A stretch of DNA of 64,000 nucleotides from Desulfuromonas thiophila (GTDB lineage: Bacteria > Desulfobacterota > Desulfuromonadia > Desulfuromonadales > Desulfuromonadaceae). Below are positions 26,108-35,105 of the stretch, in pieces. Location: the NCBI RefSeq assembly GCF_900101955.1, contig NZ_FNAQ01000001.1, positions 437,358 through 501,357 of the forward strand, read 5' to 3'. The notes beneath the pieces were generated by a model that saw nothing but the letters and a program-made list of their open reading frames with translations, did not search any database and had not been told where the DNA came from. Each line of letters starts with the position of its first letter. Position 1 is the first letter of the stretch. The translations under genes were made by a program, and so were the position numbers.

Positions 26108-26707
26108 TCAGGGTTCCTTGCCCAGCAACCTGGCCAGATCGGCGGCCAGATCCGCGATCAGCTCCGCCTGGGTCGCCACCAACTGGGGGTAGTCCGGTCC
26201 GGTTATCTGGCGCTGGTAGTGCAGCTGACCCTGCTGGGCGGTTCGCCGGGGTCGGCGCAGCAGATAACGTGCCTGCAACCGGGCTGCGCCTCCCGGCACC
26301 CCTTCGAACTGGTTGATCCAGAGCTCCAGCTGGACATCTGGTGCCGCCGCCAGTCGCCAGGGGGCGGGCCGTACCAGCAGGCCGGGTTGGTGCCGGCTGA
26401 GCTGTTGCACCAGCAGTCGGCTGATTTCATCGCTCAGTCGACCGGCCCAACGGTCGAATTCGGCCAGCGCGATGCGGTTATCGCTCGTGCGGGTGACGAT
26501 TTGCGGTCGGTCGAGGTATTGCGCCAGATGAATCGGTCCCAGCTCGACCTGTTGCGTAATGGCAGCGCTCGTCGTGGCGCCGGTGCCGGCCAGCTGCTCG
26601 GAGGACAGCAGGTAAAAGCGGGCTTCGTCACTGGTTCCGCCGATGCAGGCGCTGCACAGCAGGACCGCTACCAAAGAACTCAGCAGGCGGACAGGGAAAA
26701 ACGTCAT
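26108..26707 (-). CDS. PqiC-like ABC-transport auxiliary lipoprotein
   Basis: 199 residues. The signal peptide ends in a lipobox (LLCSAC, Cys near 21), followed by RFYLLSSEQLAG and VELGPIHLAQYLDRPQIVTRTSDNRIALAEFDRWAGRL, the hallmark of the PqiC/ABC_trans_aux family. It probably anchors an MCE-protein lipid bridge at the outer membrane. The start overlaps the stop of the MlaD-like gene by 4 bp; it is the last gene of the operon. Confidence 0.85.
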   Translation of the reverse strand: MTFFPVRLLSSLVAVLLCSACIGGTSDEARFYLLSSEQLAGTGATTSAAITQQVELGPIHLAQYLDRPQIVTRTSDNRIALAEFDRWAGRLSDEISRLLVQQLSRHQPGLLVRPAPWRLAAAPDVQLELWINQFEGVPGGAARLQARYLLRRPRRTAQQGQLHYQRQITGPDYPQLVATQAELIADLAADLARLLGKEP

Positions 26708-27696
26708 CGGGGGTCTCCGGAGAGGGCCTTGCCCTGCAGCAGGGCTTCAGGGTGGCGTTGCAGATAGTCGGTGAGCTGGCGCAGCGAATGGGCGCTGGCG
26801 CTGATTTCGTCAAGGGCTTGCAGCAGGGCGGCACGCTCGGCCGATTCCGCCGCCAGCAGACCCTCACCGTTGGCCAGGGTGCGGTCGAGCTGCTGCAGGC
26901 TCTGGCGCCCCTGGGCCAGGGTGGTGTCAAGGGCGGCCAGGCTGGCGCCGGCCCGGCCGGCCAGGTCGCGGTAGGCGGCGCTGAGCTGCGGCAGTTCCTG
27001 GTCGGCCCGACCAAGCAACTGCTGCAGCTGGGCCAGCACCTGGGCGAAGCGGCTGAGGCTGTCGCGGGTGGCTGGTGCGTTGAGCAGCTCCTCGACGGAG
27101 CCGATCAGGCGGTTGAGATTGACCAGCAGATCCTCCACCGGCAGGGCGCGCAGCTGATCGATCAGGCTGGTGGCCACGTCGGCCAGTTCGCCGAGATTGG
27201 TGCGAACCGTCGGCAGTTCGGCCAGATCGCCGTTATGGCCCAGATAGCGCGGTGGCCGGTCGGGAAAGAAATCGAGCGCCACCATCAGTTTGCCGGTCAC
27301 CACACTTTGCATCTGCAGCTGGGCACGCAGGCCGCGTTGCACCAACTGGAGCAGAGCGGTGTCGAGCTGCTTCGGGGTCAGGCTGGCGCTTTTGCCGTTG
27401 CCGGTGACGTCGCGCAGGCGGGCGGGGTTGATGTCGATGACCACCGGAATGCGCACCACCAGATCGCCTGGATCGTACTGTACCTGAATGTCGCGCACCG
27501 AGCCGATGCGCACCCCCTGAAACATGACCGGCGCGCCGACGTCGAGGCCTTTGACCGCCTCGTCGAAGAACAGCACAAAGCCGACCTCCTGACGCAGCAG
27601 CCGGCCGGAACCGAGCAGCAGCAGGGCACTGACGAACAGCACCAGTCCGCCCAGCACAAAACTGCCAATCCACAGATTCTTGCGATCGGAAGCCAT
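26704..27696 (-). CDS. mlaD: MlaD/MCE-domain protein
   Basis: 330 residues: one N-terminal membrane helix (about 9-29), a single MCE domain (about 38-120) with GLDVGAPVMFQGVRIGSV, then a long helical, coiled-coil-rich C-terminus. MCE proteins form hexameric rings that carry phospholipids between membranes. The long tail is more like the single-MCE proteins of Desulfuromonadales and Mce systems than E. coli MlaD. It overlaps mlaF and the PqiC-like gene. Confidence 0.88.
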   Translation of the reverse strand: MASDRKNLWIGSFVLGGLVLFVSALLLLGSGRLLRQEVGFVLFFDEAVKGLDVGAPVMFQGVRIGSVRDIQVQYDPGDLVVRIPVVIDINPARLRDVTGNGKSASLTPKQLDTALLQLVQRGLRAQLQMQSVVTGKLMVALDFFPDRPPRYLGHNGDLAELPTVRTNLGELADVATSLIDQLRALPVEDLLVNLNRLIGSVEELLNAPATRDSLSRFAQVLAQLQQLLGRADQELPQLSAAYRDLAGRAGASLAALDTTLAQGRQSLQQLDRTLANGEGLLAAESAERAALLQALDEISASAHSLRQLTDYLQRHPEALLQGKALSGDPR

Positions 27697-28475
27697 CAGA
27701 ATTCTCCTGTCGGCGGCGAGCTGGCTGCGCCGCGGGTCAAAAAGGCGCGCACCAGCGGTTGGTCGCTGTGGTCGCGCAGCCAGGCGGGCGGTCCCTGGGC
27801 GATGAGGGTTTTGCTGTGCGGATCCAGAAAGATGCTGTCACTGCCAATCGCGAAGATACTGGCCAGTTCGTGGGTTACCACCACAATGGTGGCGCCGAGG
27901 CTCTCGCGCAGCTGCAGGATCAGATCGTCGAGACGGCGGGCGCTCAGCGGGTCGAGCCCGGCCGAGGGTTCGTCGAAGAACAGAATCTGCGGGTCCAGTG
28001 CCATGGCGCGGGCCAGTCCGGCGCGTTTGCGCATGCCACCGCTGATCTGTGACGGATAGAAGTTGCCGTAACCGGCCAGGCCGACCAGTGCCAGTTTCAG
28101 CTCGACCAGTTCGTCGATCTGACGCCGATTGAGGTCGCTGTGTTCGCGCAGTGGCAAGGCCACATTCTGGGCCAGGGTCAGGGAACTGAGCAGGGCCCCG
28201 CTCTGAAACAGCACACCGATGTGGCGGCGCATGGCGGTACGATGATCCTCCGGCGCCTGCCAGTAATCGGTTCCATCGAGCAGAACCCGTCCCCTGGCCG
28301 GCGCCATCAGGCCGGTCAGGTGGCGCAGCAGCGTGCTTTTGCCGCAGCCGCTGCCACCCATGATGATGAAGATGGCATTACGCGGCACCGAGAAGTTGAG
28401 GTCGCGCTGAATCAGATTGCTGCCATAGGCCATGGTCAGATCCTGCACGACAATGGGACAAGGGCTGTCCTGCAT
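27696..28475 (-). CDS. mlaF: Lipid-transport ABC ATPase MlaF
   Basis: 259 residues with Walker A GGSGCGKST (about 36), Q-loop FQSGALLSSLT typical of MlaF, signature ISGGM, Walker B ILFFDEPSAGLDP and H-switch VTHE. It energises the MlaE permease. The ATG at 28475 follows the mlaE stop by 2 bp; longer frames overlap mlaE and are not supported. Confidence 0.93.
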   Translation of the reverse strand: MQDSPCPIVVQDLTMAYGSNLIQRDLNFSVPRNAIFIIMGGSGCGKSTLLRHLTGLMAPARGRVLLDGTDYWQAPEDHRTAMRRHIGVLFQSGALLSSLTLAQNVALPLREHSDLNRRQIDELVELKLALVGLAGYGNFYPSQISGGMRKRAGLARAMALDPQILFFDEPSAGLDPLSARRLDDLILQLRESLGATIVVVTHELASIFAIGSDSIFLDPHSKTLIAQGPPAWLRDHSDQPLVRAFLTRGAASSPPTGEF

Positions 28476-28477
28476 GA

Positions 28478-29596
28478 CTAGACTCCGAACAGATCGGCCA
28501 GCACGGCAAACAGACCGTCGCAGACGATGATGGCGACAATGGCGCTGACCACGGCCGAGGTGGCGGCGTCGCCGACGGCGGCGGCGCTGCGGCCACACTG
28601 CAGGCCGCGCAGACAGCCCGCCAGCGCGACGATGACGCCGAAGACGACGCTCTTGCCCAGGCCGAGCAGGAAATGGTTGAGGCTCAGGGCGGCCAGGGTC
28701 TGGTGCAGATACTGGTTGAGCGGCAGGTCGAGCAGACCGCCGGCCACCAGCAGGCCGCCGGCCATGCCCAGCAGGTCGGCGTAGAGGCACAGCAGCGGCA
28801 GCATCAAAATCAGCGCCAGCATGCGTGGCAGCACCAGAAACTCCATCGGATCGATGCCGAGGGTACGCAGGGCGTCAATTTCCTCGTTGACCTGCATGGT
28901 GCCGATCTGGGCAGCGAAGGCGGCGCCGGTGCGGCCGGCCATGATGATCGCCGCCATCATGGCACCCATTTCGCGCGTCATGCCGATGGCCACCAGGTCG
29001 GCGACGTAGATTTCGGCGCCGAACAGTTTGAGCTGAACCGCGCCGACGAAGGCCAGGATCAGGCCGATCAGCACGGCTACCAGGGTAATGATGGGCAGGG
29101 CCTGGGCGCCGCTGCAGTAGAGCTGGTCGCGCAGATCCTCGACGCGAAAGCGCGCACGGCCGCGGGCGAAACGGCCGAAGGCCAGACTGGCGGCGCCGAT
29201 GAAGGCCAGGCTGGCGGCAACGCCACTCAGCTGCCGGCGGGCCTGGGCGCCGACCCGTTCCGGCAGGGAGGGGCGGGGGCGGGCAGGGAAGCGGGCTGGC
29301 GGTACGGCGGCCATCAGCTCAAGCAGCTGTTGCGCGCCGGCCGGCAGGGCGGTCAGTTCCAGGGGGCGCTGTGTTTTGTCGGCCAGCTGCTGCAACTGGC
29401 GAATGAACAGCAAAAGCAGGCTGTCCCAGCGGCCCAGGGCGCTGCCATCGAGTTCCAGCCCGGCGATATCCTCGTGTTGCAGGGCGCTTTCCACCGCGGC
29501 CAGATCCGGCAGGTGGCTGTCCCGGTGCCAGTCACCGCTCAGGCACAGCCGCAAATGGCGATCCTGCTGCTGCAGCCGCAACCTGGCCTCGGTCAT
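28478..29596 (-). CDS. mlaE: MlaE permease with fused N-terminal STAS-like domain
   Basis: 372 residues. About 1-110 is a STAS/MlaB-like domain (LCLSGDW, GLELDGSALGRWDSLLLLFI), then a MlaE permease from about 125 with family marks ALPIITLVAVLIGLILAF, MTREMGAMMAAIIMAGRTGAAFAAQIGTM and EIDALRTLGIDPMEFLVLPR. A separate mlaB gene is therefore not needed. The start overlaps the znuB stop by 4 bp, coupling zinc and lipid transporters on one message. Confidence 0.9.
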   Translation of the reverse strand: MTEARLRLQQQDRHLRLCLSGDWHRDSHLPDLAAVESALQHEDIAGLELDGSALGRWDSLLLLFIRQLQQLADKTQRPLELTALPAGAQQLLELMAAVPPARFPARPRPSLPERVGAQARRQLSGVAASLAFIGAASLAFGRFARGRARFRVEDLRDQLYCSGAQALPIITLVAVLIGLILAFVGAVQLKLFGAEIYVADLVAIGMTREMGAMMAAIIMAGRTGAAFAAQIGTMQVNEEIDALRTLGIDPMEFLVLPRMLALILMLPLLCLYADLLGMAGGLLVAGGLLDLPLNQYLHQTLAALSLNHFLLGLGKSVVFGVIVALAGCLRGLQCGRSAAAVGDAATSAVVSAIVAIIVCDGLFAVLADLFGV

Positions 29597-30417
29597 GCTG
29601 TGCTCCGGCCCAGCAGGCGCTGCGCGACCAGACTCAGCAGGTAGACCAGACCGCACAGCAGGGCGATGACGGCACCGGCCGGCAGGTCGGCCTGGAAGGA
29701 CAGGGCCAGCCCGGCCACCAGGGTCAGGGCGCCGATCAGCGTGGCGCGCAGCATCATGCCGTGCAACGAACGCGAAAACAGGCGGGCGCTGGCCGCCGGC
29801 AGGCACAGCAGGGCAATGACCAGAATCAGGCCGACCAACTGGATCAGCAGGACCACCGTCAGGGCGACCAGGCACAGCAGCAGGGTCTGCAGCAGCTCGA
29901 CCCGGATGCCGCGGATGGCGGCGAATTCGGCATCGAAGCACAGCAGCAGCAGCTGGCGGTGGAACAACAGGAAAAACAGCAGGATCAGACCATCGAGGGC
30001 GGCGATGAACAGCAGGTCCTGGCGCGAAATCATCAGCACGTTACCGAACAGGTAGCTCATCAGGTCGACGTTGTAGCCCGGCGTGCGGGCGATGAACAGC
30101 ACGCCGCTGGCCATGCCGATGGCCCACAGGGCGCTGATCAGCGTGTCCTCCTGCTGGCTGGCGTAACGGTTGACCAGGCTGATGAGAATGGCCGCCAACA
30201 GGGCGCACAGCAGGGCGCCGTGCAGCGGTGCCTGACCGAGGTAATAGGCCATGCCCATGCCGCCAAGCACCGTGTGGGCGATGCCACCGGCCATATAGCC
30301 GATACGGCGTACCACCACATAGGAGCCGACAATGCCGCAGGCGATGCTGGCCAGCAGGCCGCCAAGCAGGGCGCGGGCGAGAAAGTCGAGATGGGTAAGG
30401 GCTTCAATAAAGCTCAA
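29593..30417 (-). CDS. znuB: Zinc/metal ABC transporter permease ZnuB
   Basis: 274 residues, about eight membrane helices, of the ABC-3 family (VVVRRIGYMAGGIAHTVLGGMGMAYYLG; LVGLILVIALLCLPAASARLFS). It forms the channel for ZnuA-delivered metal. The start appears to be TTG at 30417 overlapping the znuC stop (TTGA). Its own stop overlaps mlaE. Zinc versus manganese cannot be decided here from the permease. Confidence 0.9.
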   Translation of the reverse strand: MSFIEALTHLDFLARALLGGLLASIACGIVGSYVVVRRIGYMAGGIAHTVLGGMGMAYYLGQAPLHGALLCALLAAILISLVNRYASQQEDTLISALWAIGMASGVLFIARTPGYNVDLMSYLFGNVLMISRQDLLFIAALDGLILLFFLLFHRQLLLLCFDAEFAAIRGIRVELLQTLLLCLVALTVVLLIQLVGLILVIALLCLPAASARLFSRSLHGMMLRATLIGALTLVAGLALSFQADLPAGAVIALLCGLVYLLSLVAQRLLGRSTA

Positions 30418-31175
30418 GAGGGATCTCCGTTGGGCGGCTGCCCCGGCAGCTGGGTGTCGTGGTGGACCTGAGACAGCCGGATGCCGTAGAGCGCCTCCAA
30501 CTCGGCGCTGTCCACCGGGCTGTGGGCATGACAGACCAGGGTGCGGTTGAGGCAGGCGACCCGGTGAACGCAGCGGGTGACAAAACCCATATCATGGGAA
30601 ATCAGCACAATGCCGAGCTGGTCGTGCAGGCGGTGCAGCAGGCTGAAGATGCTTTCGCCGTGATGCGGATCGATGTTGGCGGTTGGCTCGTCGAGCAGCA
30701 ATATCCGGGGGTTGCCGGCAAGGGCGCGGGCAATCAGCACCCGCTGACGCTGGCCGCCGGACAACTCCAGCATCGAGCGCTGCTGCAGGTCGAGAATGTC
30801 GGTACGGGCCATGGCCTGTTCGGCGGCGGCGCGGTCGGCGGCGGTATAGCGCCAGCGGCTGGTGGCGCAGCCGAAACGCCCCTGCAGCACCGTGTCGCGC
30901 ACCGTGATGGGGAAGGCGCTGTCAAAGGTGGCAAACTGGGGCACATAGCCCAGCAGATGGCGGGCCTGGCGCGGGCTGGTGCCGAACACCTCAATCTGGC
31001 CGCTGGCGGGTTTGAGCAGGCCCAGAATCAGCTTGAGCAGGGTGCTTTTGCCACCGCCGTTGGGGCCGACAATGCCGAGAAATTCCCGGTCCTTCAGTTC
31101 CAGATCGATGTTTTCCAGAATCGGCCGGGCGCCATAGCGGAAGGAAACCTGATGCAGTCGGATGCAACTGGCCAT
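30414..31175 (-). CDS. znuC: Zinc/metal ABC transporter ATPase ZnuC
   Basis: 253 residues with Walker A GPNGGGKST, signature LSGGQ, Walker B ILLLDEPTANID and H-loop LISHD. The C-terminal extension has several His (VCHAHS, VHHD), common in ZnuC-type ATPases. The ATG at 31175 lies just after the znuA stop (31180-31182 on plus coordinates). Second gene of znuACB. Confidence 0.93.
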   Translation of the reverse strand: MASCIRLHQVSFRYGARPILENIDLELKDREFLGIVGPNGGGKSTLLKLILGLLKPASGQIEVFGTSPRQARHLLGYVPQFATFDSAFPITVRDTVLQGRFGCATSRWRYTAADRAAAEQAMARTDILDLQQRSMLELSGGQRQRVLIARALAGNPRILLLDEPTANIDPHHGESIFSLLHRLHDQLGIVLISHDMGFVTRCVHRVACLNRTLVCHAHSPVDSAELEALYGIRLSQVHHDTQLPGQPPNGDPS

Positions 31176-31179
31176 GGGC

Positions 31180-32094
31180 TCAGGGTTCCAGGGCCTGTTT
31201 GAGCGCGGTGGCCGTGGCCCGCAGCATGGCGGGCAGGTCGGCGGACAGGGGATCAAGCGGCACCACACGGGCACCGATCTGCCGGGCCAGGGTGGTAGCG
31301 GCCCGCTGGCTGAACTGTTGCTGGACGAAGATAACGCCGATATTTTCTGCCCGGGCCTGCTGGATCAGACGGGCCAGATGTGCGCCGCCCGGTTCCTTGC
31401 CGGCCTGCTCAATGGCGACTTGCTCCAGACCGTAGCGCGCGGCGAAGTAGCCCCAGGCCGGGTGGAACACCATGAAACGGCGGCTCGACAGCCCGGCCAG
31501 TTCGGCGCTGATCTCCTCGTGCAGAGCCAGCAGTTGCTGCTGTAGCCGACTCAGGCGCTCGGCGTAAAGGGGCGCCTGAGCCGGATCGTGCTGTTGCAGA
31601 GCCTGGCACAGGGTGACAGCAATCTGCGAGCAGAGCAGGGGATCGAGCCAGACGTGGGGATCGCGTTCGTCAGCCTGGTGATGATGGGTTGCCGTATCCT
31701 CTTCGCCCGGATGGTGATGGGCGGCGAGCTGGCGCAGCGGCAGGCCCTGCAGGCAGTCGATCAGCTGCAGGCCGGGGGCGTTCTGGCGCAGACGTGGCAA
31801 CCAGATACGTTCGAAGGGCACGCCGATACTGAACAGTAAATCACTGTCGACGATCTGGGCCATCTGCTGTGGTGTCGGATCGAAGGTGGCCGGACTCTGG
31901 CCCGGCCCGATCAGTACCCGGATCTGGGCGGTTTCATCGACCAATTGTTGCAGCAGGTATTGCTGTGGAGCGACACTGACCAGCAGTTTGAGCGGTGCGG
32001 CCAGCAGACTGGAGGGCAGAGACACCAGCAGCACCAGCAGAAACAGCAGCAACGGGCGGCGGGTGGTAGGCAGCAACGGGCACAAGTCAGGCAT
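31180..32094 (-). CDS. znuA: Zinc/metal ABC transporter substrate-binding protein ZnuA
   Basis: 304 residues: signal peptide (about 1-33), cluster A-I fold with metal ligands, and a His-rich loop HHHPGEED..HHH (about 126-140) characteristic of zinc-type binding proteins. Then DPHVWLDPL and VFHPAWGYFAARYGL. I chose the ATG at 32094, with GGAG six bases ahead. It is the first gene of the znu-mla run and is divergent from the FKBP gene. Confidence 0.92.
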   Translation of the reverse strand: MPDLCPLLPTTRRPLLLFLLVLLVSLPSSLLAAPLKLLVSVAPQQYLLQQLVDETAQIRVLIGPGQSPATFDPTPQQMAQIVDSDLLFSIGVPFERIWLPRLRQNAPGLQLIDCLQGLPLRQLAAHHHPGEEDTATHHHQADERDPHVWLDPLLCSQIAVTLCQALQQHDPAQAPLYAERLSRLQQQLLALHEEISAELAGLSSRRFMVFHPAWGYFAARYGLEQVAIEQAGKEPGGAHLARLIQQARAENIGVIFVQQQFSQRAATTLARQIGARVVPLDPLSADLPAMLRATATALKQALEP

Positions 32095-32164
32095 GAAATC
32101 TCCGGCAGGGGGCAAGTGCTGGCAGCGTGGCGCTGCGGGACAGCGATGTTTTGGCTTTTTGTTG

Positions 32165-32192
32165 GCAATTTTATACTACAACTTGTAAGTTG
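32165..32192 (-). promoter_or_regulatory. znuA promoter region with palindromic operator candidate
   Basis: The palindrome CAACTT-GT-AAGTTG (32179-32192) lies immediately upstream of a minus-strand TATAAA -10-like box (about 32170-32175). A repressor there would block the promoter. The -35 is weak. The word differs from the enterobacterial Zur box, so the regulator is unnamed. Confidence 0.4.
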
Positions 32193-32259
32193 AAGGGTAT
32201 TTTTCTCGGCTTCGGCGGGGATGCCGGGGCTCCTCTCTTTCCTGCAGAAAGGTTTTTTT

Positions 32260-33024
32260 ATGCGCAAAAGGATCAAGGTCGGTGTGGTACTGGCAGGTCT
32301 GACCCTGGCCGGACTGACAGCCTGTCAGCAAAATGAGGACAAGGCGGCCGCCGCGCCGGCGAGCCAGCCGGAAACACTGCAGCAGAAGATCAGTTACGCC
32401 GTGGGCCTGGATATTGGCACCAATTTCCGCCAGAGCGGCTTCGAGCTCGATGGTCCGATGTTGCTGCTGGGTTTTGAGGATGCGCGCCAGAAATCCGATC
32501 CGCGCCTGACCGAAGAAGAAATGAACGACGCCATTCGGACCTTCCAGCAGCAGATGGTGGCCCAGTTCGAGGAGCGCCAGAAGGCCCTGGCCCAGGAACA
32601 GACCGACAAGTCGAAGGCCTTCCTGGCCGAACATCGCCAAAAGCCCGGTGTCCAGGAAACCGCCAGTGGTTTGCAGTATCTGGTTGAGCGCGACGGCGAG
32701 GGCCGTCAGCCCGGCGCGACGGATCAGGTGAAGGTGCATTACAGTGGCCGCACCATTGACGGGACCGAGTTCGACAGTTCCTACCAGCGGGGCGAGCCGG
32801 TCACCTTTCCTCTGGACGCGGTGATTCCCGGCTGGAGTGAAGCGTTGCAGCTGATGCGTGAAGGCGCCAAATGGCAACTGGTGCTGCCGGCCGAGCTGGC
32901 CTATGGCGAAGAAGGTCGCGGCGAGATCATTCCGCCCAATGCCGCCCTGATCTTCGATGTCGAACTGCTCGAAGTGCTGGGAGAGGACGCGGATGCGCCG
33001 GCGTCGCAGGACAGCCCGAACTAA
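32260..33024 (+). CDS. FKBP-type peptidyl-prolyl isomerase lipoprotein (Mip-like)
   Basis: 254 residues. Lipobox LAGLTAC near residue 20; an N-terminal dimerisation domain with a long helix (about 40-130); and a C-terminal FKBP domain with VKVHYSGRTIDGTEFDSSYQRG and VIPGWSEALQLMREGAKW. It should assist protein folding at the periplasmic side of a membrane. The ATG at 32260 follows AGAAAGG; upstream residues of the longer frame would spoil the signal peptide. Confidence 0.93.
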   Translation: MRKRIKVGVVLAGLTLAGLTACQQNEDKAAAAPASQPETLQQKISYAVGLDIGTNFRQSGFELDGPMLLLGFEDARQKSDPRLTEEEMNDAIRTFQQQMVAQFEERQKALAQEQTDKSKAFLAEHRQKPGVQETASGLQYLVERDGEGRQPGATDQVKVHYSGRTIDGTEFDSSYQRGEPVTFPLDAVIPGWSEALQLMREGAKWQLVLPAELAYGEEGRGEIIPPNAALIFDVELLEVLGEDADAPASQDSPN

Positions 33025-34204
33025 GGCCGCGACGGCGGCCCGCGCGGCCGCCGCTTTCAGACAGGTGCAGGAAATGGCGCTGTTGCTGAACAGCCAGCGC
33101 CATTTCGATGATCTGTTCAGGGCGGTTATCCAATCGGTGTCGCGCATCCTGCAGGTCGATCGCACCAGCCTGTTCGTGTTTGACGAAGAACGCCAGCAGC
33201 TCTGGACTCAGGTGGCCGAGGGCGTCTCCGGCGTGATCCGCCTGAGTCTGCAGCGGGGCCTGGCGGGTCGTTGTGCCCGCGAGCAGCGGCCGCTGCTGGT
33301 GGCCGACGCCCAGCGCCACCCCGATTTCGACGCCAGCTGGGATCGCAAGCACGGTTATCGCAGTCGCAACATCCTGTGCTATCCGCTGTTCAACCGCCAG
33401 CAAGAGCTCAAGGGCGTGCTGCAGATGATCAATCGGCGGGGTGGCGCCTTTACGCCGGAGGATCTTGAACTGGCAGCGGTCTGTGCCGCCCAGGTCGGCG
33501 TGGCGCTGGAAAACCGTCAGCTGTTCGAGGAACTGCGGCAGGGGTTTGAAAGTTTCATCCGCGCCCTCACCGCCACCATCGATGCCAAGCATCCCCTCAC
33601 CGCGGGTCATTCCCACCGGGTGACCGAATATGCCCTGCTGCTCGGCCGCAGTCTGCAACTGGACGCGCAGACCCTCGATACACTGCAGTACGCCGCGTTG
33701 CTGCACGATGTCGGTAAGATTGCCGTGCCCGACCGGGTGCTGACCAAGGACGGCCGTTTCGATACCGATGAACAGCGACTGATGCAGGGCCATTCCGCCT
33801 GGAGTGGTCGCATTCTTGAGCAGATGCGGCTGCCGCGCCATCTGCGCCAGCTGCCGTTTATTGCTGCCAGCCACCACGAACGGATGGACGGCAGCGGTTA
33901 TCCGGCCGGGCTGGATGCGACCGCCATTCCGCCGTTGGCCCGGATAATCGCCATAGCTGATGTGTTCGACGCCCTGACCTCAAGGCGCGACTACCCCAAA
34001 TATGCCGAGGATGGGCTGACCAGCCTGGGGTATGCGCCGCTGGCGCTGGAGCGCGCCTTTACGGTGATTGCGCAGGGGCGTGGCAGCCATTTCGATGCTG
34101 CTTTGGTGGATGTTTTTCTGGCCCGGCGGCCAGAGCTGGAGGCCCTGTGGCATCAGTTGCACGCGAGCGAGGCCAGGGATGAAGCGGGTACTGCCGGCTG
34201 TTGA
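32993..34204 (+). CDS. GAF-HD-GYP phosphodiesterase
   Basis: 403 residues. A basic N-terminus, a GAF sensor domain (about 35-180), then HD-GYP (about 190-370) with HDVGK, HHERMDGSGYP and DVFDALTS all intact. HD-GYP enzymes hydrolyse cyclic di-GMP or related dinucleotides. The ATG at 32993 has GAGAGGA and overlaps the FKBP stop by 32 bp. It leads into an HD protein, so a two-gene signalling operon is likely. Confidence 0.88.
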   Translation: MRRRRRTARTKAATAARAAAAFRQVQEMALLLNSQRHFDDLFRAVIQSVSRILQVDRTSLFVFDEERQQLWTQVAEGVSGVIRLSLQRGLAGRCAREQRPLLVADAQRHPDFDASWDRKHGYRSRNILCYPLFNRQQELKGVLQMINRRGGAFTPEDLELAAVCAAQVGVALENRQLFEELRQGFESFIRALTATIDAKHPLTAGHSHRVTEYALLLGRSLQLDAQTLDTLQYAALLHDVGKIAVPDRVLTKDGRFDTDEQRLMQGHSAWSGRILEQMRLPRHLRQLPFIAASHHERMDGSGYPAGLDATAIPPLARIIAIADVFDALTSRRDYPKYAEDGLTSLGYAPLALERAFTVIAQGRGSHFDAALVDVFLARRPELEALWHQLHASEARDEAGTAGC

Positions 34205-35033
34205 GAGTGTCCGCCCGGACTCGGACGGGATGGCGGAACTGGTGGCGTTGTTGCAGCAGCAGTTTGCGGCCGTCGCTGGCGCCCTGGTGCCGCTTTGTGA
34301 TCAGGTCGCGCAGCTGTACCGCCACGGTTCCGGGCGGTGGCAACCCTGCCGGGCGCCCTACCATGATCTTGGTCATGCCGTCGCCGTCAGTCTGCTGGCC
34401 CTGCGGCTGTTGGCCGGTTGGCAGCAACTGCGTTGTCAGGCCGCTTCAGCAATGGCCGTTCGAGGTCTGCTGGCGGCTGCTCTGCTGCATGATAGTGGCT
34501 ATCTGCTGCGTCACAGCGAGACGGGCCGGGGCGGTCAGCACACCTTTGACCATGTGGTGCGCGGCCAGCGCCTGGCGGCGCATCTGCTGGCCGAACAGGG
34601 CTGGGAGCGGGAAGCCATCACCCTGGTGCGGCAGCTGATTGGCGCCACCGAGTTCGCCGGCGCCCGGCCCGAGGTGCAACTGGCGGAGCCCTTCCGGGTG
34701 CTGCCGGATTTGCTGACCAGTGCCGACCTGCTGGCCCAGGTAACGGCGCCCGACTACCCCGAGCGGCTGACGGACCTTTACGCCGAGTTCAGCGAAGCCT
34801 ATCTTGCCCACGGCCGTGTGACTCTGCGGCAACAGGGCTATTTCCTGTTCGACGATCTGACGGCGCTGCAGCGCGGTTCCGCCGCCTTTGTGCGGCAGCG
34901 TGTTTTGCCACAGCTGGCCGCGCTGGGCCTGGCCGAGCCCTGTCTGCGGGCCTTCTACGGTCGTGCCGACCATCCCTACGCCTGTCAGCTGCAGACCAAT
35001 CTGCAACGGTTGGATGCCCTGGCCGGCCGCTGA
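34179..35033 (+). CDS. HD-domain phosphohydrolase-like protein
   Basis: 284 residues with an HD-type metal pattern: YHDLGHAVAV about 60, ALLHDSGYL about 103, and a later Asp in SADLLAQV. There is no GYP motif, so it is not a cyclic di-GMP enzyme by signature; the substrate is unknown. The ATG at 34179 overlaps the HD-GYP gene by 26 bp. It converges with the CHASE2 cyclase. Confidence 0.7.
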   Translation: MKRVLPAVESVRPDSDGMAELVALLQQQFAAVAGALVPLCDQVAQLYRHGSGRWQPCRAPYHDLGHAVAVSLLALRLLAGWQQLRCQAASAMAVRGLLAAALLHDSGYLLRHSETGRGGQHTFDHVVRGQRLAAHLLAEQGWEREAITLVRQLIGATEFAGARPEVQLAEPFRVLPDLLTSADLLAQVTAPDYPERLTDLYAEFSEAYLAHGRVTLRQQGYFLFDDLTALQRGSAAFVRQRVLPQLAALGLAEPCLRAFYGRADHPYACQLQTNLQRLDALAGR

Positions 35034-35105
35034 TCCGCGTTCTTGTTCTCTCGCGTCTCTCCGAATTTCGTTCTGGCCTGTTTGCGACCCCATCCTCATC
35101 CATCC

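Noticed and set aside
32957-32992. Earlier start for the GAF-HD-GYP gene
   Set aside because: It would extend the overlap into the FKBP gene and has no ribosome site, while the ATG at 32993 is preceded by GAGAGGA.
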